DNA of 64,000 bases from the NCBI RefSeq assembly GCF_000002235.5, contig NW_022145613.1, forward strand, positions 3,152,001-3,216,000, read 5' to 3'. Position 1 is the first letter of the stretch. The number at the start of each line of letters is the position of its first letter. A program made the position numbers and the translations under genes. The notes beneath the pieces were generated by a model that saw only the letters and a list, made by a program, of their open reading frames with translations, was not told where the DNA came from and ran no database searches. This stretch comes from Strongylocentrotus purpuratus (Eukaryota; Echinodermata; Echinoidea; Camarodonta; Strongylocentrotidae). Positions 44,501-49,370 of the stretch are shown in pieces.

Positions 44501-45551
44501 TAGCGAGAATTGAGCATCCTTCGAACAATCAATTTCCCTTGTCAACACTTGTCACAGGTTCTCGTCCCTTGGTTTCACTGCTCCAAGAAATCAAACCAAT
44601 CATGATGTGTAGGTTGAAAGTCTTTATTGCGATCCATTCAACAATCGGGTAAACTCAGTACAAGTACAGTGCAAACTATGTGAGACTTAGCTTAGAGGCT
44701 TAGGCCAGGCCAACTATCAGGCCAACTATCAGGCCAGCCTCGGTGAGGCTGGCCTGTATCGGATACAGTGCAGTGGAAAGCCCTAGATGCACAACCCTGA
44801 CCATCATAACAATTTCCCTATACATAAACGTGTAAAACAACAATTATGTCCTCGTTAGTAAAACAACACTTCAACACAATATTTCTGCTAATCCCATAAA
44901 ATCTTCACATATAATCTTCAGTATAACCCCTTATTCCTGATTAGATCACTACTATACAAGTAATATCCCCAAAAGAAACATGATAATTGCACCAACATGA
45001 TCAAAATATGTAATTTATGCTCATTTTCCTTCAGTTTGGTAATTGCTAAATCAACGATGCACCATATTGCTATAGCGCATGCTCGTACAACAGAAAATGC
45101 TTAACCTTCGTCCAATACTAAAACCCTGATTTGTTACAGTACCTAACATCGGAAAGTTGAAAAGTTGTATTTTACTGCTATTTAGGTGTCATCAATCGTC
45201 ACTAAAGTACCGATTTCGAGTAAAATTAGTTGAGTTTTGTACAGTGGTGTTTGGAAATGTTAAGAATCAATAGCACAGCTTTTAATACACAGCCAGGCTG
45301 GAGGCTAGAGCTAGCGCTAGCAGAGGCTAAACTACCGGCCGCACGAAGGCCAAGGCCGCCCGTCCGCGCCAGGGTGCGGGCCGGGTAGGCTAACATAAAA
45401 TTCCCGTTATGACTTACTGAAGAGGTTTCGGATGAGGAATGTGACTGTAAATGTTCCGGTTGTACGAAACGTAGAAGAAAATTCCCAGGAAAATGAAGGA
45501 AAATGCCGTTACAAGAAGACATAAACCAAATACAATCAAATTTCCCTCCAT
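14618..45551 (-). CDS. CYP46A1-like: CYP46A1-like cytochrome P450 (cholesterol 24-hydroxylase family), 13 exons
   Basis: Thirteen minus-strand exons (45551-45418, 40167-40093, 39492-39411, 36570-36410, 35777-35639, 34920-34807, 28615-28381, 25264-25192, 24641-24557, 24117-24007, 20462-20374, 15259-15193, 14764-14618) join with GT/AG borders and matching phases into 1,512 bases, or 503 residues. Human CYP46A1 has 500. Residues 5-28 form an N-terminal membrane anchor, then FLLGHLPLF. The I-helix is AGQETT (313-318; human AGHETS), the K-helix KETLR (369-373), PERF lies at 424-427 and the haem loop is FSLGARSCIG with Cys448. The family is ER-bound and hydroxylates sterols with NADPH-P450 reductase; CYP46A1 makes 24S-hydroxycholesterol. 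The substrate here is inferred. Similarity spans the full length and no stop is seen, so it looks functional. Confidence 0.92.
15193..15259 (-). CDS. CYP46A1-like: P450 exon 12 with haem-binding loop
   Basis: Acceptor GATCATGCAG, donor GTGAGT. Reads PLFAYMPFSLGARSCIGQTF then TM. The Cys is the haem iron ligand; the loop fits F-x-x-G-x-R-x-C-x-G exactly. It lies 5.1 kb from exon 11 because of an LTR element in the intron. Confidence 0.96.
16112..16798 (-). repeat. LTR, left copy (3' LTR in element sense)
   Basis: Starts TGTAACGAAATTT and ends AAATTCGTAACA, with short inverted termini. In the element sense it has a TATA box (CTATATAAAG) and an AATAAA. Confidence 0.9.
16799..16818 (-). other. 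Polypurine tract of the LTR element
   Basis: In the element sense AAGGAGAGGGGGAATAG lies directly before the 3' LTR, the expected plus-strand primer position. Confidence 0.75.
17455..17560. repeat. Poly-T tracts inside the LTR element
   Basis: Two T runs, the first over 50 bases. They generate false poly-Phe and poly-Lys frames. Confidence 0.9.
17842..18015. repeat. Direct repeat inside the LTR element
   Basis: AGAAGACATAGTGATAGGGA and the following ~28 bases occur twice, starting near 17,843 and 17,970, joined by a short unique spacer. Confidence 0.8.
19395..19417 (-). other. Primer-binding site, complementary to tRNA-Leu 3' end
   Basis: In the element sense it reads TGGTGGCAGCGGTGGGATTT, one base inside the LTR. 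It complements the AATCCCACCGCTGCCA-CCA 3' end of tRNA-Leu (AAG/UAG type). Confidence 0.8.
19418..20104 (-). repeat. LTR, right copy (5' LTR in element sense)
   Basis: Same length and, as read by eye, same sequence as the copy at 16,112-16,798. Confidence 0.9.
20374..20462 (-). CDS. CYP46A1-like: P450 exon 11 with PERF motif
   Basis: Acceptor CTATTCAG, donor GTAGGA. Reads VPIYGMGRNEKHFKNPEKFD then PERFTRDED, the meander region. Confidence 0.95.
21268..22172. repeat. TGCCTCCG inverted-end element with five internal tandem units
   Basis: Ends TGCCTCCGCCAT and its counterpart GTAGCGGAGGCAT form short inverted termini. The interior is about five tandem units of ~145 bases. Each reads 'CAAGCTATTTTGCATACATA', then TGAGCCCTGTGACCTTTGA, AATCTAATCAGTTCATT, CAAGTTTGGCGG and ATCAATCGGTTCTTGAGATA. 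The right end has GGGACGTACGGAC. No coding. This lies in P450 intron 10. Confidence 0.8.
22363..23985 (+). mobile_element. CR1/L2-like LINE, 5'-truncated, with internal duplication
   Basis: The plus strand encodes reverse transcriptase pieces in order: SSYRPISNLPFLAKVLE near 22,410, LDLSTAFDTIDHKVL near 22,615, YGVLQGSFLGP near 22,970, the catalytic HFYADDTQLFDL near 23,060, then QLRNIASIRPLL, SSRLDFCNSLLAGLP and LHWLPVKSRIEFK to about 23,620. Frames shift several times, so it is dead. A 186-base segment (62 codons) is tandemly duplicated within it. The endonuclease is missing. Minus-strand frames here are shadows. It lies in P450 intron 10, antisense to the gene. Confidence 0.88.
22698..23069 (+). 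repeat. 186-bp tandem duplication inside the LINE
   Basis: GCCCCTGAATGGTTCAGGTC begins at 22,698 and again at 22,884; both copies end TCCACTTCTATGCAGATG. They differ at a handful of positions. Confidence 0.9.
24007..24117 (-). CDS. CYP46A1-like: P450 exon 10 with ExxR
   Basis: Acceptor TTTTTCAG, donor GTAAGT. Starts VLKETLRINPPVGHLHRLLP, carrying the invariant E-x-x-R of the K-helix, and ends KVPKGSVVM. Confidence 0.95.
24557..24641 (-). CDS. CYP46A1-like: P450 exon 9
   Basis: Acceptor TTACACAG, donor GTAAGA. Reads LRDEIDTVLKGRNYVEYSDV then GKMKYLTL, matching human [20 protein letters not shown]. Confidence 0.93.
25192..25264 (-). CDS. CYP46A1-like: P450 exon 8, I-helix oxygen-activation motif
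   Basis: Acceptor CCCACCAG, donor GTAAGT. Supplies QETTANLLSFTLLHLGRNPQ, completing AGQETT. The acid-alcohol pair E-T expected for proton delivery is present. Confidence 0.95.
25427..26242. mobile_element. Mariner/Tc1-like foldback MITE, copy 1
   Basis: An 816-base element with ends AAGTGCGACCCAGAAA and its complement, flanked by TA on both sides. The arms are complementary for about 370 bases to a short centre near 25,860. The ends match mariner-type termini (CAGTGCGWCCCAGAAAAA). No transposase. A sister copy lies at 41,576-42,424. Confidence 0.82.
27170..27625. repeat. (TAA)n tract and ~128-bp tandem repeat
   Basis: AATAATAAT-type microsatellite from 27,170. Two to three units follow, starting ATCGATACT, with an ATATGTATAT core, ACCATGTAACACAA and TTTCC(C/A)TTGTTAATAATAA. 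Confidence 0.8.
27660..27863. mobile_element. LINE/SINE 3' tail
   Basis: TGGACAATAAAGATGAACCT followed by TATCTTATGAACCTTACC resembles the 3' tails of CR1/L2-like elements. Coding is absent. Confidence 0.45.
28381..28615 (-). CDS. CYP46A1-like: P450 exon 7, into the I-helix
   Basis: Acceptor TTTACAG, donor GTAAGT, phase 1. Runs from YSILPKDIKYKHEVRA through RIDALRRGDQVPQDILTYIL to DMVDEFVTFFGAG, ending at the oxygen-binding groove of the I-helix. Confidence 0.95.
28658..29612 (-). mobile_element. Penelope-like element fragment with GIY-YIG endonuclease
   Basis: The minus strand encodes PPKQIVVLPYTGQASHKIQR at the reverse-transcriptase/endonuclease linker, then the GIY-YIG domain GVYKIPCESGKIYIGETGRN with LETRLKEH. 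This is diagnostic of Penelope-like retroelements. The reverse transcriptase is missing. The coding piece is flanked by ~130-base inverted copies (28,658-28,800 and 29,465-29,612) carrying CTTTTCAGGACT, a (GA)n/(CT)n run and GGTGCACC, an arrangement seen in Penelope insertions. It lies in P450 intron 6, same strand as the gene. Confidence 0.85.
29835..29989. repeat. 155-bp MITE inside the hAT element
   Basis: GGGACTTTTAGATTTGC at the left is exactly mirrored at the right. Interior palindromes include AGGCACTGACAGTGCTT and CCACGTCCACGTCCACG. Confidence 0.75.
30404..30496 (+). CDS. Possible first exon within the nested element
   Basis: ATG in good context (ATTATGGCGG) opens MAESTSTTLCNFGRSKEENT then DFFCKNHTSLY, ending at a strong donor GTAAGT in phase 0. 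A candidate second exon at 31,073-31,105 follows TTTCTTTGGCCAG and would add VHLSQRNQNH before a stop, giving 41 residues. The CpG-containing upstream stretch (GCATGCGC) could be a promoter. Family unknown; it might be the transposon's own gene or a captured host exon. Confidence 0.35.
31073..31105 (+). CDS. Possible second exon (VHLSQRNQNH, stop)
   Basis: Pyrimidine-rich acceptor followed by ten in-phase codons and TGA. Supported only by splice-site fit with the exon at 30,404. Confidence 0.25.
   Translation, partial: VHLSQRNQNH
31388..31800. repeat. G-run/C-run and poly-A debris with Tip100-like motif
   Basis: AAGCGGATCTAGAGGGG starts a stretch of G runs, C runs, (ATT)n at 31,550-31,590 and a ~55-base A-run at 31,744-31,798. 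A matching CTAGATCCGCCCCTG terminus occurs at 32,110. Confidence 0.6.
31805..31890 (+). pseudogene. C2H2 zinc-finger fragment
   Basis: RTHAGEKPF is followed, after a one-base frame slip, by KCKYCEKIFNSSGNLTKH: a TGEKP-type linker plus most of one C2H2 finger. The second zinc-binding His is missing (HMITL). It begins right after a ~55-base A-run. This is a broken piece of a zinc-finger gene carried inside the nested element. Confidence 0.7.
32485..32545. repeat. (GA)n microsatellite
   Basis: About 55 bases of GAGAGA with rare interruptions, preceded by (GT)n-like sequence. Confidence 0.9.
33431..33907. repeat. Foldback MITE (~477 bp)
   Basis: CTTTATGATTTCTTAACGTG at the left pairs with CACGTTAAAGACATCATAAAG at the right, and AATCTCAGCCATG pairs with CATGGCTGAGATT nearer the centre. 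Arms are ~190 bases with some mismatch. No coding. Confidence 0.8.
34590..34690. repeat. LINE/SINE tail with AGCGCTAT motif
   Basis: AGCGCTATGAGCAACCAGCA, GGCGCTATACAACAAGCC and a terminal (ATC)n run match the 3' ends of CR1-derived SINEs. Confidence 0.5.
34807..34920 (-). CDS. CYP46A1-like: P450 exon 6
   Basis: Acceptor ATTTTTTAG, donor GTATGT, both phases 0. Reads VGFGMEDDIIGNPDSPLCQL; human has [20 protein letters not shown] at the same place. Confidence 0.92.
35639..35777 (-). CDS. CYP46A1-like: P450 exon 5
   Basis: Acceptor TTTTCTGCAG, donor GTCAGT. Reads YLMGLMNEFNSCSAKLVNHL and ends EFERLTLEIIGK, matching the human D-E helix region ending DMLTYTAMDILAK. Confidence 0.9.
36410..36570 (-). 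CDS. CYP46A1-like: P450 exon 4
   Basis: Acceptor CTTGTGAAG, donor GTAAGA. Contains GNGLLSEMNHEVWMKKRALF, the C-helix region in which the W-x-x-x-R motif (WMKKR) contacts a haem propionate. Confidence 0.93.
37302..38443. mobile_element. hAT MITE (1.1 kb) with near-perfect 8-bp target duplication
   Basis: Ends CAGGGTTGGGCGGTAATTAC and complement CAGGGTTGGCATATTTCCC; flanks GTAGAAAG and GTAGAAAT match at 7 of 8. GGTAAATACCGGTAAATACC-type subterminal repeats lie at both ends. It lies in P450 intron 3 and contains a second foldback. Confidence 0.82.
37622..38135. repeat. Foldback MITE nested in the hAT MITE
   Basis: GGGAACCAAAACCTTCATAC pairs with its complement ending GGTTTTGGTTCCC. Arms of ~215 bases are nearly perfect and include GAGGGCGATATTCAATTTGA. 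The loop is near 37,850. Confidence 0.88.
39411..39492 (-). CDS. CYP46A1-like: P450 exon 3
   Basis: Acceptor ATATTTAG, donor GTAACT. Reads SKELGPVYCLHIVFRTLIMC then NDSTVIK, matching human [20 protein letters not shown]. Confidence 0.9.
39589..39835. repeat. Short hAT MITE (CAGGGCTGT ends), copy 1
   Basis: CAGGGCTGTTAACTTTGGGG to GGGAGGGTTGACAGCCCTG, with TATAAA on both sides (offset 8-mers). A related partial copy lies at 40,545-40,747. Confidence 0.7.
40093..40167 (-). CDS. CYP46A1-like: P450 exon 2
   Basis: Acceptor TGCACAG, donor GTAAGA. Reads FLLGHLPLFKEVAKNGPVSK then KMVEW, aligning to human SFLLGHLPCFWKKDE...LDW. Confidence 0.92.
40302..40376. repeat. G-rich minisatellite with quadruplex potential
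   Basis: About 75 bases of GGGGAGGGTGGGGGAGGGGT-like sequence with ten or more G3+ runs on the plus strand. Confidence 0.85.
40545..40747. repeat. Short hAT MITE, partial copy 2
   Basis: Shares CCGTGAGATT(C/T)TACATCG, GGTGGCGTGAGACTCCCTCC and GCGGGAGGGTTGACAGCC with the element at 39,589-39,835. Confidence 0.65.
40748..41100. repeat. GCGTA-rich element
   Basis: More than twenty GCGTA/TACGC pentamers in 350 bases, ending GGCCCGGTGTGAAAGGAGC. A similar GGCCGGTGTGACCGCG motif is seen at 48,570 and GGCCCGGTCACACCGGCC at 60,228, so these may be ends of one MITE superfamily. Confidence 0.5.
41120..42622. repeat. Diverged foldback-family copy split by a mariner MITE
   Basis: 41,120-41,250 matches the inner arm of the foldback at 9,493 (TTTCAACA, GGTAAGTGGAACCGATGTAT, AGCCTAGGCCTAATTT). 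42,540-42,622 matches its outer arm (GAGCCGACCCTACC, GAGGCTAACGAAACGAAAGA). The mariner-like MITE lies between. Confidence 0.65.
41576..42424. mobile_element. Mariner/Tc1-like foldback MITE, copy 2
   Basis: Ends CAGTGCGTCCCAGAAAAAAC and complement, TA on both sides, arms ~400 bases folding at a centre near 42,000. Sister of 25,427-26,242. Confidence 0.88.
42578..43588 (-). CDS. Gypsy gag protein with two CCHC zinc knuckles (fossil)
   Basis: The 336-codon frame starts MESYNEPNMLPDWFDGEIPI. It has a retrotransposon capsid-type region (FEACAIINNWTERKATHYLA, then LRELGQSIRYMAAMAYQEFG) and two zinc knuckles near residues 253-266 (CDDCGQQGHFSWNC) and 285-298 (CHQCNEAGHFFQNC). Such Gag proteins assemble the particle and bind element RNA. 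The reading frame reaches into the neighbouring foldback sequence at its end. Plus-strand frames over it are shadows. It is a relic of an incomplete element. Confidence 0.85.
   Translation of the reverse strand: MESYNEPNMLPDWFDGEIPILDYLEHFEACAIINNWTERKATHYLAASLRGPALRLLGKNGEAELTYSALTSRLKHHFGPSGKADVFLAELRSRRRKPNETLRELGQSIRYMAAMAYQEFGADGQDELARGHFLDAIMNPAIREGLFRAQPHTLDEAIEAALNMEAFLQMEAERGELWYSHRHSHSRALTGIGRPQHPDSPYTSEMVKKMEKALTDLTARLEALTRQVGSTSQYGNTGPHSRGRRQDGPCDDCGQQGHFSWNCPHPKMLYAHDCPEMKEAETRRCHQCNEAGHFFQNCPHNPAGGGGVATKHPEQDVGGSVTISVSFVSLASYLGR
43600..43890. repeat. ~55-bp tandem repeats in the Gypsy leader
   Basis: About five units with core CAGCTCCGTCAGCTCGACCA followed by GCTGTGACGC and TACTGCCCGTCGTC. 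They lie between primer site and gag and create false frames on the plus strand. Confidence 0.85.
45418..45551 (-). CDS. CYP46A1-like: P450 exon 1: start and membrane anchor
   Basis: Begins MEGNLIVFGLCLLVTAFSFI, an uncharged signal-anchor segment, then YVSYNRNIYSHIPHPKPL. The usual IPGPP hinge is IPHPKP here. The start ATG follows an A at -3 and is the only in-frame choice after the upstream leader. Donor GTAAGT, phase 2. Confidence 0.9.
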
Positions 45552-45720
45552 TACTACTGTCGTGTACGGATCGGTGATTGTAGGCGAGGAGCATAAAAGG
45601 ATGAGGCGAGGAGCTTGTTTACAGTTTCAGCAGCATTTATTCAATCCTCTTGCTAGCGCTTATACATAACACAATGACTCTTGTAGACGACTCTAGAATC
45701 CGAGATACACAATATTATCT
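45552..45720 (-). promoter_or_regulatory. P450 5' flank; possible LTR-derived promoter
   Basis: Upstream of the start ATG on the minus strand lie GTATAAGCGC (a TATA-like box near 45,662), AATAAATGC near 45,637 and, further up, CCATTGACCAAT (45,870 area). The order TATA box, AATAAA, then a stretch ending ACACGACA a few bases before the ATG looks like a solo LTR, but I could not find the far end or a target duplication. Confidence 0.35.
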
Positions 45721-46147
45721 CTCCCTTTGCCTGTAGCTAGTCTATCTCAAAACCCTTGTTCAGCGGGTGATCGCTAAAACCAAAGTTCCTATCATTATCC
45801 AACTTTACATTCAGGAAAGTTTGGGGAGAAAACCAATGTCGGGAGGGGTGACATATTCATGCTTATCATTGGTCAATGGTTAGGGTTGTCATGGTATTAT
45901 GGGGAGTGGCTATGGAGAGTGTAAGTGACTGGGGTTTGGGCCTAGTATGAGTCATAGTTATTGGAATGTGGTTCGATCCTGGAATCTAAATCTTGAATGA
46001 TGTTTATCAGAAGAAAATAAAAGCTACAAGAAAGATGCAGATGAAGAAATTATAGAAAAGAGAAGCAGACTACACAAAGAAAAAGGAAAACTACAGGAAA
46101 GATAACATTGAAGTAACTACACAAGAGAGGAGCAAACTACATATAAT
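45721..46147. other. Upstream of the P450: no gene recognised
   Basis: Contains a CCAAT-type box on the minus strand near 45,873 and an A/G-rich stretch from 46,000. Confidence 0.4.
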
Positions 46148-46340
46148 CAGTGGCGGATCCAGGGGTGGGCCGAAACGGCCGCGGCCCCCCCTATTGGCGA
46201 AGCAAAAAAATTGAGAAGGAAAAAAGAGGAAGAAAAAAAGAAGGGAAAAAAAAGGGGGGAAAAGGAGAAGATAAAAGAAAAGAGAACAAAAAGTAAAGAA
46301 AAGAGAGAGAGTTCAAAAACATACATCAATGCCCCCATTT
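46148..46340. mobile_element. Tip100-like hAT terminus
   Basis: CAGTGGCGGATCCAGGGG begins at 46,149, followed by GGGCCGAAACGGCCGCGGCC and purine-rich sequence. The right end is not visible; the stretch joins the module described at 49,955-52,470. Confidence 0.6.
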
Positions 46341-47640
46341 AAGCATACTTTAAATCTGGTCACGCTTCGAAAAGTTCGTGGCCTAGCATTTTGCTTCTGT
46401 TGATGATCAAATAGAGAAAGCACCCTTCAGGCGCGGATCCAGGATTTTCCAATAGGGGGGGGGGGGGGGGGCCGGAAATTCGAAATTCGTGCAGACCGTT
46501 ATATAAACTTACCAATACTGACAAGGTCATATTAGAAGCACTGTACTTTAATAGTGTATTGGTACCTACAAACGGGCACAATTATTTTGGAAAGGGGACA
46601 TGCTCACGTCACATCTCTTGTCCGATATCAACATTCCCCGTTTTCAAGTTATGCTCGCGCGCAATTTTTTTTTGACATTTCCGTCAGTGGGGGCTGAAGC
46701 CTCTTGCCCCAATATCTATTTCCTGGTTTAATAATTTGGCGAGTGAGCGAAGCGAGTGAGCGGAAATTTGAGCTTATGTATGTTGTGAAAAGTGTTAATT
46801 GTCACAAAAATATACGAGATAAGATATAACAAATGCATATTGGTAATTTTTAAATTTTCGGGGAAAGAGAGGCTGCAACACCATCACGCATTAACTGCAG
46901 GTGTTTTGAAATCAAATCAGACTCCCCAAAAAATTGTTAACCAAAACGCACGAATCCAGTTTCAAAAATCCAAAAAAATGTCAGCTTCAGAGGGGGGCAC
47001 ATCACCCATCAGACTCCCTCTAAAAGTATTAACCGAATCGCACGAATCTAGGTATAAAAAAAAAATCAGCTTCAGAGCTAGAGAGGAACCCCCCCCCCCC
47101 CCCACACACACACACACACCCTGTGCGCGCCAGCGTGAAATTAACGCTGGCGCTAATGCGTAAGCAGGGGCGGAGGAGCTATTTCCAAAGTGGAAAGCAC
47201 CAACAAAAAAGGGCACCTACAAAGCGAAATCTCAAAGCGAAAATATACATTTTTTTAGACATTGGTATATACCCTTTCATTGTGATCCCATTATCAGGGA
47301 CGATTTCAATATTTGTTTTTCTTTATATATCATACAAGTTATTGCTTAAGCATCACACTTTCGGCTAAGTGTGATTGTCTGAATATTCATTTGCGAGCGA
47401 GCAAAGCGAGCGAGAAAAAATGTAAGATCTGTGAGGTCGTAGAGTAAAAAAATTACATCTTATAAAGAGGAAGAAAAAAAAAATCATGATGGGGTTATAA
47501 GCATCACGGAAGACTAAAAAAACATTTGTTTTAAAGTGACATATAATTGTATCATCTATAAATGCGAGCGAGCGAGCGAGCTTTAGGGGAAATTACTCTT
47601 AGTCGCTTTAAATTTGGTGCAAGACTAATGATGAGCAGGT
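46341..47640. repeat. G/C-run hAT debris with GCGAGCGAAGCGAGCGAG motifs
   Basis: 46,340-46,428 repeats the AATCTGGTCACGCTTCGAAA module. CAGGCGCGGATCCAGGATTT at 46,429 is another Tip100-like start. GAGCGAAGCGAGTGAGCGG (46,745), GAGCGAGCAAAGCGAGCGAG (47,394) and a further such motif at 47,562 are typical of these elements. No gene. Confidence 0.6.
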
Positions 47641-48340
47641 TAGGGGGGCACGTGCCCCCCCCCCCGATGATGAGAGGTTAAGGGGACACATATCGAAAGG
47701 GTTAAAGACACTTATTAGAAAAGAAAAGGAGCATGTGTCAAGGTACAAAGAGTAATTATCAAAGGTTCAAACTGGGCACTTCTTACACCTGAAAGGAGGC
47801 ACTCACCAGAAATGAGATAGGGCACTTATGAGTATGGGAAATGGGCATTTGTCGACGGAAAAGGGGCATCCATCAGAAATTGATTTATCAGAGGTGAAAA
47901 GGGGTATTTATGAAAAGGGGATAGGTCCCTATATAGAAAGGAAAAGGGGCACGATTCAAAATTAAAGGGCAGTTAGTAAAGGTGAAAATGGGCACCCATC
48001 ATAGATGAAAAGAGTACTTATCAGGAGGGGAAGGGGTACTTTTCAAGGTAAAATGAGCATCTCTCAGATTCGAATATGGGCCATTATCGGAGGTGAAGAG
48101 CGCACTGAAGTGAAACGAATTAACTTCATATATATGAAAATGGTCATTTACCAGAGATGAAAAGGGACACTTTTTATTTATGAAGGGCCTCATTTTTCTA
48201 AATAGCCCTTATCAGATAGGAAAGGGGGCACATGTGTTGATGAAATGTGCGCTTATCCGAGTTAAAAAGGGGAAGGGGCACTTCTTTACATAGTAAAAGT
48301 GGCCCTTTTGGGAAGAGTGGGGCGAACTTTGCCCCCTACC
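47640..48340. repeat. Degenerate ~35-bp minisatellite (AAAAGGGGCACTTATCAGA)
   Basis: About twenty irregular units with core AAAAGGGGCACTTATCAGA across 700 bases. It ends in GAACTTTGCCCCCTACCCCT, the style of a G-run hAT end. Confidence 0.75.
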
Positions 48341-48559
48341 CCTGCCACCCGCCCCATCATCTGAAAATCCAAAATGATGTTGTAGGGGCCGGGCGCGGCT
48401 TTATCATGAGTGCTTTTATGTGAACCTCTTTTTTTATAAATATATTATGCTGGATTCTGACCCAGATTGCACACTCTAAAATGATAGTATGATCATCCCC
48501 AATACGCTTGTAGTTCACGTATGCACCCCTTCCTCCTAATTCGTCGTTACCGTCACTGC

Positions 48560-48720
48560 CATTTACGTATGGCCGGTGTGACCGCGTAGAATGTAATCCG
48601 CACCGATCGTCCGACTATTAGAGATCGATCGAGAGCGGACGATCGGTGCGGATTTTATTCGCGCAGAATGTCCGTGTCGGACATTCCGTGCGCGCCTCAA
48701 ATGTCTGACGGACAATCCAT
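48560..48720. repeat. MITE with GGCCGGTGTGACC end and CGGACGATCGG palindromes
   Basis: Contains ATCCGCACCGATCGTCCG mirrored by CGGACGATCGGTGCGGAT around a short loop, and GTCCGTGTCGGACATTCCG. A related copy is at 60,110-60,260. Confidence 0.65.
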
Positions 48721-49156
48721 GCGGAAGAGGTCTCGCACCAATAGTCCGCCTGCCGCACCGAATGTCCGTACTCTAGTCCACACATATACATAGTCAATAT
48801 AGTGGAGGCTGTTAGGGCTAAATAGGGGTTGTTTGGTGCAGATTCTTCTAAAAGCACCAAATTTGGCCCAGAGGTAGATTATACCATACTTTTACGATTT
48901 CTTCCGGACGCCAAGAAGGGTACCCTCTGGGTATGCCATATTGGGCAAATTCAAAATGGCCGCCATCTGAGTTAAAGGTCAAGCGTAGTTCCAAAAGGAA
49001 AAGCGGTTGTATGATAATAGTTTATATATTTATGGGGTTTTGGGGGTCAGAGAATCTGATTATGATATTCTTTCATCAATTTAAGATCTCCTTGGGGCTG
49101 CCATACTGGTCATATTGGTCAAATCCAAAATGGCCGCCATCTGATAGTTACAGGTC

Positions 49157-49370
49157 GATTCCATGACATTTGCTCCGGCGACAATTGCTCCGCTGTAAAT
49201 TGCATACACTAATCGAATGGCTAACTTCAACCCTGGATTCAACACTATACCCTACCCTAAACCTAACCCTAAACCTAACATAAAACCCTATTGAAACCGT
49301 AACCCTAACCCTACATCTTAGACGAAATAAAGCCCGGAGCAATTGTCGCAGGAGCAAATGTCGTGTCACC
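49157..49370. mobile_element. 214-bp MITE carrying telomere-like repeats
   Basis: Flanked by TACAGGTC on both sides (49,149-49,156 and 49,371-49,378), a perfect 8-bp target duplication. Inverted arms contain GACATTTGCTCCGGCGACAA and its counterpart. The middle is CCCTAACCCTAAACCTAAC-like sequence, resembling degenerate TTAGGG telomere repeats. Confidence 0.82.

Larger units (their letters stand above)
42578..45138 (-). mobile_element. Partial Gypsy (Metaviridae) LTR fossil in P450 intron 1
   Basis: In minus orientation: an LTR whose inner edge is at 43,913 and whose outer edge I could not fix (somewhere between about 44,556 and 45,138), a tRNA-Leu primer site (43,893-43,912), a repeat-bearing leader and a gag frame. 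Pol and the second LTR are absent, so it is incomplete. It has the same orientation as the P450. The gag frame is still long, suggesting moderate age. Confidence 0.8.

Noticed and set aside
49250-49315. Chromosome-end telomere
   Set aside because: The telomere-like repeats are degenerate and lie wholly inside a 214-bp MITE with target duplications.
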